37,712 nucleotides of DNA from Gordonia sp. UBA7599 (GTDB lineage: Bacteria > Actinomycetota > Actinomycetes > Mycobacteriales > Mycobacteriaceae). The DNA lies in NCBI GenBank assembly GCA_002477755.1, contig DLKD01000096.1, positions 1 through 37,712 of the forward strand, in the 5' to 3' direction. Below are positions 1-7,893 of the stretch, piece by piece; the first letter of the stretch is position 1; each line of letters begins with the position of its first letter. Both the position numbers and the translations under genes were made by a program. Under the pieces are notes generated by a model. That model searched no databases, had not been told where the DNA came from, and saw nothing but the letters and a program-made list of their open reading frames with translations.

Positions 1-265
1 AGCCGTAGCCGGGGTGGATCGCATCGGCACCCGACTTCTTCGCGGCGTCGAGAATCTTGTCGAAGACCAAGTACGACTCGGCCGACGTCTGGCCGCCGAG
101 GGCGAACGCCTCGTCGGCGAGCTGGACGAACATGGCATCCGCGTCGGGCTCGGCGTAGACGGCGACGCTGGTGATGCCGGCGTCGCGGGCGGCGCGGATG
201 ACGCGGACGGCGATCTCACCGCGGTTGGCGATGAGGACCTTGGTGATCTTGGCTGTCTTGGGCAC
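1..265 (-). CDS. accA3: Biotin-dependent acyl-CoA carboxylase alpha chain, N-terminal part (cut by window edge)
   Basis: This is the first 88 codons of the biotin carboxylase/biotin carboxyl carrier subunit, which charges biotin with bicarbonate and ATP and hands the carboxyl group to beta subunits such as AccD5. Seen: a GTG start at 265 with AGGAGA just upstream; then the biotin-carboxylase N-terminal signature ([17 protein letters not shown], near residues 10-26), the conserved EPDAD stretch and, at the window edge, HPGYG. The ATP-grasp and biotinyl domains lie outside the window. It is the last gene of the minus-strand carboxylase operon, separated from the preceding acyltransferase gene by 91 bases that hold a possible promoter of its own. 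Mtb AccA3 (Rv3285) sits next to the same sulfurtransferase genes, which supports the name. Confidence 0.93.
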   Translation of the reverse strand, partial: MPKTAKITKVLIANRGEIAVRVIRAARDAGITSVAVYAEPDADAMFVQLADEAFALGGQTSAESYLVFDKILDAAKKSGADAIHPGYG

Positions 266-308
266 GTAGTCTCCTGCTGCATCGGCGCGGGTGTGCGCTT
301 CCTTGGCG

Positions 309-337
309 ATTCTAAAGGTGTGCGTATCGCACATCAC
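309..337 (-). promoter_or_regulatory. Candidate accA3 promoter containing a perfect inverted repeat
   Basis: On the minus strand a TAGAAT -10 box lies at 314-309 and a weak -35 near 332-338. Between them sits a perfect 15-base inverted repeat, TGTGCG-tat-CGCACA (319-333). A repeat inside the promoter spacer is a typical place for a repressor operator. It could also be a weak stem-loop after the upstream acyltransferase gene. No T tract follows. Confidence 0.4.
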
Positions 338-356
338 ACTAGGCCCTGTGTGCTCC

Positions 357-1889
357 TCAGTGGCGCGTCACCACATCTTCGATGACCTTGGCGAACGCGG
401 CGCACAGGCCCCGCACATCCTCGTCGAGGGCGCTCGGGTGACGCGCGGACACCCGCAGGCCCGCCGGGGTGCGGTTGATCCACAGGTACACCTCCTCGTC
501 GGCGTAGCGGTGGCTGCGCAGGACGCGCGCCCCACCGGCGTCGTCGTGTTCGGCCCCCGGGGACGAGCGCGTGTCGAGGTAGGAGATGGCGAACTGCGGC
601 GACTCGGTGGAACCGAGGAGCTCGTCGACCCGCAGTAACGGCAACGAAGCGCCGACCCGTCCCCGCCGCAACTCCGCGGCCGCCCGCTGCGCCATCTCCG
701 AGAACGAGGCGGCCCCGGCGATGTCGAGGTCGAATGGGGACAGCGACACGAACCAGCCGAGCGCAGACAACCACTGCGGCTCGTTTCGGGTGTGTCGCGG
801 CAGGACGGCGCGAAACCGGGTGGGCGGGTCTTGCGCCGGCCCGACGTCACCGGCGGCGATGAGACGCTCGCACGACGCTAGGGCGAGTCCCGCCATCACC
901 CCGGCGAACAGGGTGGTACCCGCGGCGGCGCACACGGCGGTGAACTCCTCGGTCGTTGCGTCATCGGCAAGCAGTGCGTAATAGGACGACTGCGGCTCGA
1001 GTCCGGCAGCGGAATCGGCACCTCCCTCGAAACCGCTGGCGGCGAACCCGTGCGCGTGCTCGGGCAGGCGGTGCGTGTGCTCGGGCAGTGGGGCCCCGTC
1101 GGGCAGTCGTGGGTACCGCGGCATCCCGTCGGCGAGGAACGCCGCCCAGGCGCGCACCGCCGGGTGGTCGGCGTCGGCACGATCGGCCTCCTCCCGTTCG
1201 ATACCGCTGTAATCGATGTAACTGCCGACGGTGTGCGCCGGCGAAAGTTCGGGGAGTGGGACATCGGGACCGCGACGGCCTACCTCGACCACTGCGGCCT
1301 GGTAGTGCGCGCGCAGCTCGGGCACCGACATGACGAGCGAATAGCCGTCGAGCAGGGAATGGTCGCCGGCGAAGAGCAGCGTGAACGAGGCCTCCCGCCC
1401 GACCGTCGCGAAGCGGTACGCGGGCCACCACACCGGTGCGGTGCCGCGGTCGAACCAGCCGGCCAGTTGCTCGACGAGCAGTGTTTCGTCGTGGTACCAG
1501 CCGACGCGGGTCATCGTCACCGACACCGAGCCCGGCGGGGCCGTGACGCGGCGCAACCCACCGCCGATCCCATCGGTGCGTGCTGTCTTCGATTCGAGGA
1601 CGTGGCTGCGCAGCACCTCGTGTCGGTCGATCCAGGCGGCCAGTGCAAGGCGGATCGCGGGGATGGACAGCGGCTCGTCGAATTCGATCGAGACCCCCAG
1701 CCACGCTTCGCGACCGCCGGTGTGACCGGTGATCGCCTGGTAGTCCAATGCGTCGCGCAGATGCTGTTCGTGGTTGTGCGACGTCGGGCGCGGGTCGGCG
1801 CTCAACTGCGCCGATCCGTGCAGCACCGGCGTCCACTCCACGAGTCCGCCCGGCCGCAGCGGGAGGTCGAGGATCTGCAGGAAGTCCAT
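357..1889 (-). CDS. Condensation-domain (PapA-type) acyltransferase
   Basis: A 510-residue protein of the CoA-dependent acyltransferase/condensation-domain superfamily. Seen: the catalytic motif HSLLDG with the expected His177 and Asp181 (HxxxDG) in the sequence [10 protein letters not shown], an N-terminal half resembling the first chloramphenicol-acetyltransferase-like lobe, and a C-terminal ISYLDTR stretch like that of mycobacterial PapA proteins. Those enzymes move long or methyl-branched acyl groups onto trehalose or other alcohols in the cell envelope. It starts 9 bases after sufE and precedes accA3, so it sits inside the carboxylase operon. Mtb has no such gene at this place. Supply of carboxylated acyl-CoA for lipid made with this acyltransferase is an inference; the substrate cannot be read from the sequence. 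Confidence 0.8.
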   Translation of the reverse strand: MDFLQILDLPLRPGGLVEWTPVLHGSAQLSADPRPTSHNHEQHLRDALDYQAITGHTGGREAWLGVSIEFDEPLSIPAIRLALAAWIDRHEVLRSHVLESKTARTDGIGGGLRRVTAPPGSVSVTMTRVGWYHDETLLVEQLAGWFDRGTAPVWWPAYRFATVGREASFTLLFAGDHSLLDGYSLVMSVPELRAHYQAAVVEVGRRGPDVPLPELSPAHTVGSYIDYSGIEREEADRADADHPAVRAWAAFLADGMPRYPRLPDGAPLPEHTHRLPEHAHGFAASGFEGGADSAAGLEPQSSYYALLADDATTEEFTAVCAAAGTTLFAGVMAGLALASCERLIAAGDVGPAQDPPTRFRAVLPRHTRNEPQWLSALGWFVSLSPFDLDIAGAASFSEMAQRAAAELRRGRVGASLPLLRVDELLGSTESPQFAISYLDTRSSPGAEHDDAGGARVLRSHRYADEEVYLWINRTPAGLRVSARHPSALDEDVRGLCAAFAKVIEDVVTRH

Positions 1890-1898
1890 CGCGCGTGG

Positions 1899-2321
1899 CT
1901 ACCCGGCGCGCGCGATCGCGGCCTTGATGCGCGCCAGCATGCCCGCCAGGCCGCGCAGCCGCAGCGGTGAGACAACCGATGCCAGGCCCAGCTCGTAGCC
2001 GAAGTCGGCGGGCACCGAGACGATCGCGTCGGCGGGCTGACCGTCGAGGCCCTGGTGCAGGATCGCGGCGAACCCCCGCGTCGTCGGTGCCTCACGGGGG
2101 GCGCTGAAGTGCAGGCGCACCGAGGTGGGGTCCGACGCGTCGACGGACAGGAAGATCGGCGACTGGCATTCGGGGACCGGTTCCATCGCCTCGGGTGCCA
2201 AGTCGTCGGGCAGAGGCGGCAACTCGTCGGCGAACTCGAGCAGCAGCGTCGCCCGGTCGGACTCGGCGAGGGCGGCGAAATCGTCGACGATCTCGGCCAG
2301 CGGTGCGGGCAGGCCGGTCAC
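1899..2321 (-). CDS. sufE: SufE-family sulfur acceptor protein
   Basis: A 140-residue SufE-like protein. SufE proteins take persulfide sulfur on a conserved cysteine and pass it on for iron-sulfur cluster or other sulfur chemistry. Seen: the motif ECQSP with Cys52, matching the active cysteine of the family, and a normal family length. I place the start at GTG 2321 because it overlaps the sseA stop as GTGA; the open frame continues upstream but only as an sseA shadow. The gene follows the sulfurtransferase gene sseA, the same pairing as Mtb Rv3283-Rv3284, so SseA may load SufE with sulfur (inference). Confidence 0.9.
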   Translation of the reverse strand: MTGLPAPLAEIVDDFAALAESDRATLLLEFADELPPLPDDLAPEAMEPVPECQSPIFLSVDASDPTSVRLHFSAPREAPTTRGFAAILHQGLDGQPADAIVSVPADFGYELGLASVVSPLRLRGLAGMLARIKAAIARAG

Positions 2322-3205
2322 GCAACCCCGCCCGGTTCGTCGCCGACGACGATCGGCACGCGCACGCGGTTGCCCCATTCGGTCCACGAGCCGTCGTAGT
2401 TGCGGACCTTGTCGAAACCGAGGAGATGGGTGAGTACGAACCACGTATGGCTGGACCGCTCGCCGATGCGGCAGTAGGCGATAGTCGGCTCGGCCGGGTC
2501 GAATCCGGCGTAGATCTCGTCGAGTTCGGCGCGCGAGCGGAACCGGCCGTCGGGCGCGGCAGCCTTGGCCCACGGAATCGACACCGCGGTCGGGATGTGT
2601 CCGCCGCGCAGGGCCCCCTCCTCCGGATAATCGGGCATGTGGGTGCGCTCGCCGGTGTACTCCTGCGGCGACCGGACGTCGATCAGCGGTTCGGTGCCGA
2701 GCGCGGTCAGGACCTCGTCGGCGAAGGCGCGGATTGCCGAGTCATCGCGCGCGACCACCGGGTAGTCGCTGCGCGGGTACTCCGGGACGTCGAGGGAGGA
2801 GTCGCGGTCCTCCGACATCCACGCGTCGCGCCCACCGTCGAGCAGGCGGACATCGGGATGGCCGAACAGGGTGAACACCCACAGGGCATACGCGGCCCAC
2901 CAGTTGCTCTTGTCGCCGTAGATCACGACGGTGTCGTCGCGGTTGATCCCCTTGGCGCGCATCAGTTCGGCGAATGCTTCGCCATCGATGTAGTCCCGGG
3001 TGACCGGGTCGTTGAGGTGCAAGTGCCAGTCGATCTTCTGCGCAGTGGGGATGTGACCGATGTCGTAGAGCAGCACATCCTCGTCGGACTCGACGACCTT
3101 GAGCCCGGGTGTGCCGAGATGGGACGCGAGCCAGGTGGTGCTGACCAGACGCTCAGGATGGGCGTAGGAGGCGAAGGCCGGGTTCGGGTCAAGTTCGACG
3201 CCCAT
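2318..3205 (-). CDS. sseA: Thiosulfate/3-mercaptopyruvate sulfurtransferase
   Basis: A 295-residue two-domain rhodanese. It moves sulfur from thiosulfate or 3-mercaptopyruvate to an acceptor through an enzyme persulfide. Seen: an inactive N-terminal rhodanese domain (about 20-140, with LLDGGRDAW) and a C-terminal domain with active-loop CRIGERS, Cys245 being the catalytic residue, preceded by [10 protein letters not shown]. The length is normal. It begins at ATG 3205, 42 bases after maf, and its TGA overlaps the sufE start, so SseA and SufE are translationally coupled. The substrate cannot be fixed from the loop sequence alone, since CRIGERS resembles thiosulfate-type rhodaneses. Confidence 0.92.
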   Translation of the reverse strand: MGVELDPNPAFASYAHPERLVSTTWLASHLGTPGLKVVESDEDVLLYDIGHIPTAQKIDWHLHLNDPVTRDYIDGEAFAELMRAKGINRDDTVVIYGDKSNWWAAYALWVFTLFGHPDVRLLDGGRDAWMSEDRDSSLDVPEYPRSDYPVVARDDSAIRAFADEVLTALGTEPLIDVRSPQEYTGERTHMPDYPEEGALRGGHIPTAVSIPWAKAAAPDGRFRSRAELDEIYAGFDPAEPTIAYCRIGERSSHTWFVLTHLLGFDKVRNYDGSWTEWGNRVRVPIVVGDEPGGVA

Positions 3206-3247
3206 GTTGGGGAGCCTTTCGTCGCGCGGGGGGCTGTGCCTGCGAGA

Positions 3248-3883
3248 CTACCGCGAGCGCGGTGACCACAGCGCGGTGACGTCGACGCCGACCCGGGCCA
3301 GTAGGCGACGGGTCAGGGGCAGGCTGATGCCGATCACCGAAGACGGGTCGCCGTCGATTCCGTCGACGAACCAGCCGCCGTAGCCATCAAGGGTGAACGA
3401 GCCGGCCACCGCGAGCGGCTCACCGGTCGACACGTACGCGTCGATGGTCGTGGTGTCGACGGTGGCGAAGCGGATCTCGGTGGATTCGCAGTCGGCGGCC
3501 CGGTCGACAGGTGTGCCGTCCACGATGCGGGTGATGCAGTGACCGGTGAGCAGGTTCGCCGACTGGCCCGACATTTGTACCCACCGCTGCCGCGCTACCT
3601 CGGGGGTGTGCGGTTTGCCGACGAGTTCGCCACGGATGCGCAGCATCGAGTCACAGGTGAGCAGCACCGCGTCGGGGGAGTCGACACGTGCGATGAGGGC
3701 GTCGGCCTTGGCGGCGGCCAAACGGGTGACGATCTCGGTGGGCGGCGCAGCGGCCAGCTCCGCGACGAGGGCATCCTCGTCGAGGTCGGCGATCAGGACG
3801 CGCGGCTCGAGCCCGGCTTGGCGCAGCACGCGCAGCCGCGCCGGTGAAGCGGAACCGAGGACGACCTCGGGGCCGCCGGTCAC
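3248..3883 (-). CDS. maf: Maf-family nucleoside triphosphate pyrophosphatase
   Basis: A 211-residue Maf/YhdE protein, a housecleaning pyrophosphatase for non-canonical or modified nucleotides linked to division control in other bacteria. Seen: the N-terminal LGSASPARLRVLRQAG motif, the central LTCDSMLRIRGELVGKP motif with the acidic catalytic position, and the C-terminal FVDGIDGDPSSVIGISLPL motif. The GTG start at 3883 overlaps the accE stop (GTGA). A longer open frame upstream is only the accE shadow. The order accD5-accE-maf is conserved in mycolata and needs no functional link. Confidence 0.92.
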   Translation of the reverse strand: MTGGPEVVLGSASPARLRVLRQAGLEPRVLIADLDEDALVAELAAAPPTEIVTRLAAAKADALIARVDSPDAVLLTCDSMLRIRGELVGKPHTPEVARQRWVQMSGQSANLLTGHCITRIVDGTPVDRAADCESTEIRFATVDTTTIDAYVSTGEPLAVAGSFTLDGYGGWFVDGIDGDPSSVIGISLPLTRRLLARVGVDVTALWSPRSR

Positions 3884-4113
3884 CAGGGCTGCGTGCAGAA
3901 ACTCGTCGCCGACGCCCAATGCGGACGCAGCCGGTCGACCGGACGGCCCCATTCGTCGCGGGTCGGAGGGACGGCCGGACCGCCACCGGCGGCTTTGGCG
4001 GCGATGATCGCAGTGATCATCGCGACCTGCTCCGGCGTCGGGTTGCCCTTCTCGACCTTGACCACCGGCGGCTTCTGGGGAGCGGGCGCCGTGTCCTCCT
4101 GCTGCTCGGTCAT
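3880..4113 (-). CDS. accE: Acyl-CoA carboxylase epsilon subunit
   Basis: A 77-residue protein between accD5 and maf. Actinobacterial epsilon subunits are small, variable proteins that stabilise the alpha-beta acyl-CoA carboxylase complex. Seen: a charged, proline-rich start (residues 1-22), then the family-like segment [20 protein letters not shown] and a tryptophan-bearing tail with DEWGRP. The ATG at 4113 overlaps the accD5 stop as ATGA and its TGA overlaps the maf GTG, so the three genes are coupled. Identification rests on position plus the helical segment, since the family is poorly conserved. It corresponds to Mtb Rv3281. Confidence 0.85.
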   Translation of the reverse strand: MTEQQEDTAPAPQKPPVVKVEKGNPTPEQVAMITAIIAAKAAGGGPAVPPTRDEWGRPVDRLRPHWASATSFCTQPW

Positions 4114-5732
4114 AGCGGGATGTTCCCGTGCTTGCGCTGGGGCATGACGACCATCTTGCGCTGCAGCAGCCGCAAGGCATTGGCGATCTGCCCGCGGGTG
4201 TGGCTGGGTGGGATGACGGCGTCGACGTATCCTCGCTCGGCGGCGACGTAGGGGTTGACGAGGGTGTCCTCGTACTCCTCCTGCAGCCGCAGCATCAGGG
4301 CGTCGACATCGTCACCGCGTGCGGTGGCCTCTTTGATCTCCTTGCGGTAGACGAAGCCGACGGCTCCCGAGGCGCCCATCACCGCGATCTGCGCGGTCGG
4401 CCAGGCGAGGTTCACGTCAGCGCCCATGTGCTTGGACCCCATGACGTCGTATGCGCCGCCGTAGGCCTTGCGGGTGATGACGGTGATCTTGCCGACCGTC
4501 GCCTCGCCGTAGGCGTACAGCAGCTTGGCGCCGCGCCGGATGATGCCGTTGTACTCCTGCTCGGTGCCGGGCAGGAAGCCGGGCACGTCGACCAGCGTCA
4601 CGATCGGCACGTTGAAGGCGTCGCAGGTGCGGACGAAACGGGCCGCCTTCTCCGACGCGTCGATGTCGAGGCAGCCGGCGAACTGGGTCGGCTGGTTGGC
4701 GACGATGCCGACGGAAAGGCCGTCGACGCGGCCGAAGCCGACGATGACGTTCATCGCGCGCTCGGCCTGGACTTCGAGGAACTCGTCGTCGTCGAGGATG
4801 CGGCGGATGACCTCGTGCATGTCATACGGCTGGTTGGCCGAGTCCGGGATCAGCGTGTCGAGCTCGAGATCCTCGGCGGTCAGGTTGTCCTCGATCGAGC
4901 CCGGGGGCGCGGGGATCGGGTTGTTCGGCGGCTCGGCACGGTTGTTGCTCGGCAGGTAGGACAGCAGCTCCTTGACGTACTCGAGCGCATCCTCTTCGTC
5001 GTGGGCCACGTAGTGGGCCGCACCCGAGCGCACCATGTGGGTGTGCGCGCCGCCGAGGTCCTCCATCGTGACGTCCTCGCCGGTGACGGTCTTGATGACG
5101 TCGGGTCCGGTGACGAACATCTGGCTGGTCTGGTCGACCATGACGACGAAGTCGGTCAGCGCGGGGGAGTAGACGTGCCCGCCCGCGGCCGCGCCCATGA
5201 TCAGCGAGATCTGCGGGATGACCCCGGAGGCGCGCACGTTGCGGTGGAAGATCTCGCCGTAGAGCGCCAGCGACACGACGCCCTCCTGGATGCGGGCGCC
5301 GGCGCCGTCGTTGATGCCGATGAGCGGGCGGCCGGTCTTGATGGCCAGGTCCATGACCTTGACGATCTTCTCGCCGTATACCTCGCCGAGGCTGCCTCCG
5401 AACACGGTGAAGTCCTGCGAGAAGACGCAGACCTCGCGGCCGTCGATCGTGCCGTAGCCGGTCACGACGCCGTCGCCGAGCGGCTTGTTCTCGCCGAGAC
5501 CGAAGTTGGTGGAGCGGTGGCGTGCCAGCGCATCGATCTCGACGAACGAGCCTTCGTCGAGCAGATGGGTGATCCGCTCGCGCGCAGTCAGCTTGTTCTT
5601 GGCGTGAACCTTTTCCACCGCAGCCTCGCCGACCGGATGCTTGGCCTCTTCGAGGCGCTTGCGCAAATCGGCGAGCTTACCGGCGGTCGTGTGGATGTCG
5701 TTGGCCGACGAGTCCTGCGATGCGGTGGTCAT
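4110..5732 (-). CDS. accD5: Propionyl-/acyl-CoA carboxylase beta chain
   Basis: A 540-residue carboxyltransferase that moves the carboxyl group from biotin on the alpha chain to propionyl-CoA (and perhaps acetyl-CoA), giving methylmalonyl-CoA for branched lipids. Seen: an N-terminal crotonase-like half with [14 protein letters not shown] and [14 protein letters not shown], the oxyanion-hole regions, and a C-terminal half with [14 protein letters not shown] and [10 protein letters not shown]. Full family length. It heads the minus-strand operon. The start ATG at 5732 is preceded by a TAGCAT box with 8 bases between. Its neighbour birA, divergently read, encodes the ligase that biotinylates the partner chain. 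Confidence 0.96.
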   Translation of the reverse strand: MTTASQDSSANDIHTTAGKLADLRKRLEEAKHPVGEAAVEKVHAKNKLTARERITHLLDEGSFVEIDALARHRSTNFGLGENKPLGDGVVTGYGTIDGREVCVFSQDFTVFGGSLGEVYGEKIVKVMDLAIKTGRPLIGINDGAGARIQEGVVSLALYGEIFHRNVRASGVIPQISLIMGAAAGGHVYSPALTDFVVMVDQTSQMFVTGPDVIKTVTGEDVTMEDLGGAHTHMVRSGAAHYVAHDEEDALEYVKELLSYLPSNNRAEPPNNPIPAPPGSIEDNLTAEDLELDTLIPDSANQPYDMHEVIRRILDDDEFLEVQAERAMNVIVGFGRVDGLSVGIVANQPTQFAGCLDIDASEKAARFVRTCDAFNVPIVTLVDVPGFLPGTEQEYNGIIRRGAKLLYAYGEATVGKITVITRKAYGGAYDVMGSKHMGADVNLAWPTAQIAVMGASGAVGFVYRKEIKEATARGDDVDALMLRLQEEYEDTLVNPYVAAERGYVDAVIPPSHTRGQIANALRLLQRKMVVMPQRKHGNIPL

Positions 5733-5740
5733 GGGGGTTC

Positions 5741-5746
5741 ATGCTA
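5741..5746 (-). promoter_or_regulatory. Candidate -10 box of the accD5 operon
   Basis: On the minus strand TAGCAT ends 8 bases before the ATG at 5732, so the mRNA would start at or within a base or two of the start codon. No clear Shine-Dalgarno sequence lies in between. A perfect 12-base GC-rich palindrome (GCCCCGCGGGGC, 5774-5785) lies midway to birA. Confidence 0.4.
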
Positions 5747-5821
5747 ACGACCGGCAGTCTCGGTGCGCCAGCAGCCCCGCGGGGCGGCGGCGATGGCGGG
5801 CGCGTCGCGGCCTGGCGGGCA

Positions 5822-5827
5822 TAGAGT
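5822..5827 (+). promoter_or_regulatory. Candidate -10 box of birA (leaderless start)
   Basis: TAGAGT is followed by 7 bases and then ATG 5835. This spacing is typical of leaderless actinobacterial mRNAs and supports 5835 over the ATG at 5793 or the earlier in-frame start at 5763. Confidence 0.45.
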
Positions 5828-5834
5828 TGCAGGC

Positions 5835-6626
5835 ATGTCCGATCTTCTCGAACACCTCGCCGGGACCCGGTGGCGCCAGGTCGACGTCGTCGAATCGACC
5901 GGGTCCACCAACGCCGATCTTGCCGCAGCAGCGGCGACCGGGGATATCGACGGCCGCGTGCTCATCGCGCGGCACCAGACCGCCGGCCGCGGTCGCCACG
6001 ACCGGGTGTGGACCACCGGGCCGACCGGGGCGCTGACGTTCTCCGTCGGCATCGGAGTCGGCGGTGCGACGGCGGCCATGGGCTGGCTGTCATTGCTCGC
6101 GGGCGTCGCGGTGGCCGACGCCCTCGCGCGCACCACCAAGTTCGATGTGACGCTGGGGGTGAAATGGCCCAACGACGTGCTGATTGCCGAGCGCAAGGTC
6201 GCCGGCATCCTCTCCGAGTACATCGCCGGGCCCAACGGCGGCCAGGCGGTGATCGGGATGGGGATCAACACGTCGATGACGGCCGACCGGCTGCCCGTGC
6301 CAGAGGCGACCTCGGTCCTCGTCGAGTCCGGACGGATGGTCGACGACGACGAGCTGGTCGTCGAGATCCTGCGCGACCTCGACGTCGAACTGGCGCTGTG
6401 GCCGACGCGCCTGGACGAGTTGCTCGCCGAGTACCGGAGCAAGTGCGTGACGCTGGGACAGCGGGTGCGCCTGGTGTTGCCGGCCGACCGTGAACTGATC
6501 GGCACGGCCGTCGACGTCGACCGGCAGGGCCGCCTGCTCGTGGCCGCCGACGGCGGTACGACGACCGCGATCGCCGCCGGCGACGTCACGCACCTGCGCG
6601 GATTCAGCACCTTCGAGCCGAGCTGA
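5835..6626 (+). CDS. birA: Biotin-[acetyl-CoA-carboxylase] ligase
   Basis: A 263-residue biotin protein ligase. It makes biotinyl-AMP and attaches biotin to the carrier domain of acyl-CoA carboxylases. Seen: STGSTN near residues 21-26, the biotin/AMP loop GRGRHDRVW (51-59), KWPNDVLI with Lys110, and the GINTSM region, then the small SH3-like C-terminal domain (about 215-263). There is no N-terminal helix-turn-helix, so it is the monofunctional type and not itself a repressor. The start was chosen from homology of MSDLLEHLAGTRW and from the TAGAGT box 7 bases upstream. Divergent to accD5, whose partner it modifies. Confidence 0.93.
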   Translation: MSDLLEHLAGTRWRQVDVVESTGSTNADLAAAAATGDIDGRVLIARHQTAGRGRHDRVWTTGPTGALTFSVGIGVGGATAAMGWLSLLAGVAVADALARTTKFDVTLGVKWPNDVLIAERKVAGILSEYIAGPNGGQAVIGMGINTSMTADRLPVPEATSVLVESGRMVDDDELVVEILRDLDVELALWPTRLDELLAEYRSKCVTLGQRVRLVLPADRELIGTAVDVDRQGRLLVAADGGTTTAIAAGDVTHLRGFSTFEPS

Positions 6627-6649
6627 CCGTCGTCGCCCGCGGGTGCACC

Positions 6650-6655
6650 TATGCT
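6650..6655 (+). promoter_or_regulatory. Candidate -10 box of the PH-domain gene (leaderless start)
   Basis: TATGCT is followed by 7 bases and ATG 6663. The first two bases of an in-frame upstream ATG at 6651 fall inside this box, so that ATG is more likely promoter than start codon. Confidence 0.45.
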
Positions 6656-6662
6656 CGTGGAC

Positions 6663-7175
6663 ATGGGATATCCCGCACACAACCTGGCACCCGGTGAGGC
6701 CGTGGTCCTGCACCGGCACCCGCATTGGAAGCTGCTGGTCGGGCCGTTCGTGATCTTTGCGATCGTGACCCTGCTGGCGGGCGTGCTCGCCGGGATCATC
6801 AGCGGTTCGTCGCTGCACGGCGGCGGTCGGACGGCAGCGTTTACCGCGGTGGGCGTGTTCTGGGGCCTCGCGTTGGTGTGGGGCGTCCTGCGTCCGCTGT
6901 TCAGCTGGGCGACGACCCACTTCGTGGTCACCGACCGACGCGTCATCTACCGCAACGGCATCCTCACCCGGGCCGGTATTGACATCCCGATCTCCCGCAT
7001 CAACACCGTCGAGTTCCGGCACGGCCTGATGGACCGGATGTTGCGCACCGGCACCCTCGTGATCGAGTCGGCCTCCGACGAGCCGCTGACCTTCCACAAC
7101 ATTCCCGACGTCGAGAGGGTGCACGCGATGCTCTACGAGGAGGTGCTCACCGATCATGCCGACGAGCAGCACTGA
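6663..7175 (+). CDS. PH-domain (bPH2/DUF304) membrane protein
   Basis: A 170-residue membrane protein matching Mtb Rv3278c in position and type. Seen: an opening MGYPAHNLAPGE, two transmembrane segments (about 27-48 and 60-80) around a glycine-rich loop, then a cytoplasmic bacterial PH-like domain with TDRRVIYRNGILTRAGIDIPISRINTVE (split here over roughly residues 95-123). Such domains are found beside biotin ligase and purK genes in many actinobacteria, but their role is unknown. It lies 36 bases downstream of birA and may also be read through from it. Confidence 0.85.
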   Translation: MGYPAHNLAPGEAVVLHRHPHWKLLVGPFVIFAIVTLLAGVLAGIISGSSLHGGGRTAAFTAVGVFWGLALVWGVLRPLFSWATTHFVVTDRRVIYRNGILTRAGIDIPISRINTVEFRHGLMDRMLRTGTLVIESASDEPLTFHNIPDVERVHAMLYEEVLTDHADEQH

Positions 7176-7188
7176 ACGCACAGGCGCG

Positions 7189-7866
7189 ATGACCGAGGTC
7201 TTGCTCGCCGAGGACGACGCCGCCATCGCCGAGCCGTTGGCGCGCGCGCTGACCCGCGAGGGGTACGGGTGCGTCGTCGTCGGCGACGGGGCGACGGCGC
7301 TGGAACAGGCCGTCGACCCGCGGTTCGAGTTGCTGGTGCTCGACCTCGGTCTGCCCAAGATGGACGGGTTGGAGGTTTGCCGCGAGTTGCGGAACCGCCG
7401 CCCCGACCTGCCGGTGCTGATGCTCACGGCACGCACCGACGAAGTCGATTTCGTCGTCGGGCTCGACGCCGGGGCTGACGACTACGTCGGCAAGCCGTTC
7501 CGTCTCGCCGAACTGCTCGCCCGGGTGCGCGCCCTGCTGCGCCGCCGCCCGCCCGTCGCCGAGGAGGTCCTCGTCGGCGGGTCCATCGTCTTGGATACCA
7601 GGGCCCGCCGCGTCCTCGTCGACGGTGAGGACGTCGTCCTGGCCAACCGCGAGTTCGACCTGTTGCAGTTCCTCATGGCCCGGCCCGGGCAAGTCGTCAG
7701 CCGTGATGAACTAGTCACACAGGTGTGGGGGTCGGCCGACCTGCGGTCATCGAAGACCCTCGACATGCACGTTTCGTGGTTGCGCCGGAAGATCGGCGAC
7801 GACGTCGGGGACCGGCCGCGTCACATCATCACGGTGCGCGGCATGGGCTTCCGGTTCGATGCCTGA
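7189..7866 (+). CDS. OmpR/PhoB-family response regulator
   Basis: A 225-residue DNA-binding response regulator. Seen: a receiver domain with acidic pocket Glu8/Asp9/Asp10, phospho-acceptor Asp52 (LVLDLGLP), Thr80 and Lys102 (GKPF), then a winged-helix output domain with NREFDLLQFL and the terminal SWLRRKIGDD...VRGMGFRF signature. All key receiver residues are present. The start at ATG 7189 follows the family N-terminus (MTEVLLAEDD); an earlier ATG at 7156 has AGGAGG 12 bases upstream and is a real alternative. It is followed 27 bases later by its likely partner kinase. The signal sensed is unknown and Mtb has no such pair at this locus. Confidence 0.9.
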   Translation: MTEVLLAEDDAAIAEPLARALTREGYGCVVVGDGATALEQAVDPRFELLVLDLGLPKMDGLEVCRELRNRRPDLPVLMLTARTDEVDFVVGLDAGADDYVGKPFRLAELLARVRALLRRRPPVAEEVLVGGSIVLDTRARRVLVDGEDVVLANREFDLLQFLMARPGQVVSRDELVTQVWGSADLRSSKTLDMHVSWLRRKIGDDVGDRPRHIITVRGMGFRFDA

Positions 7867-7893
7867 CCACCCGTACGTGCCGCACGGGGCCTG

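Noticed and set aside
4128-5747. A 539-codon plus-strand open frame
   Set aside because: It is antisense to accD5 over its whole length, has shadow-type composition (Val/Asp/Gly/Arg rich, no motif) and reflects GC-rich third positions.
5774-5785. Palindrome GCCCCGCGGGGC between accD5 and birA as an operator
   Set aside because: Pure G/C palindromes of this length arise easily in such GC-rich DNA and BirA here has no DNA-binding domain; kept only as a remark.
5744-7436. Minus-strand open frames of 400 and 448 codons
   Set aside because: They are opposite birA, the PH-domain gene and the response regulator; low-complexity translations.
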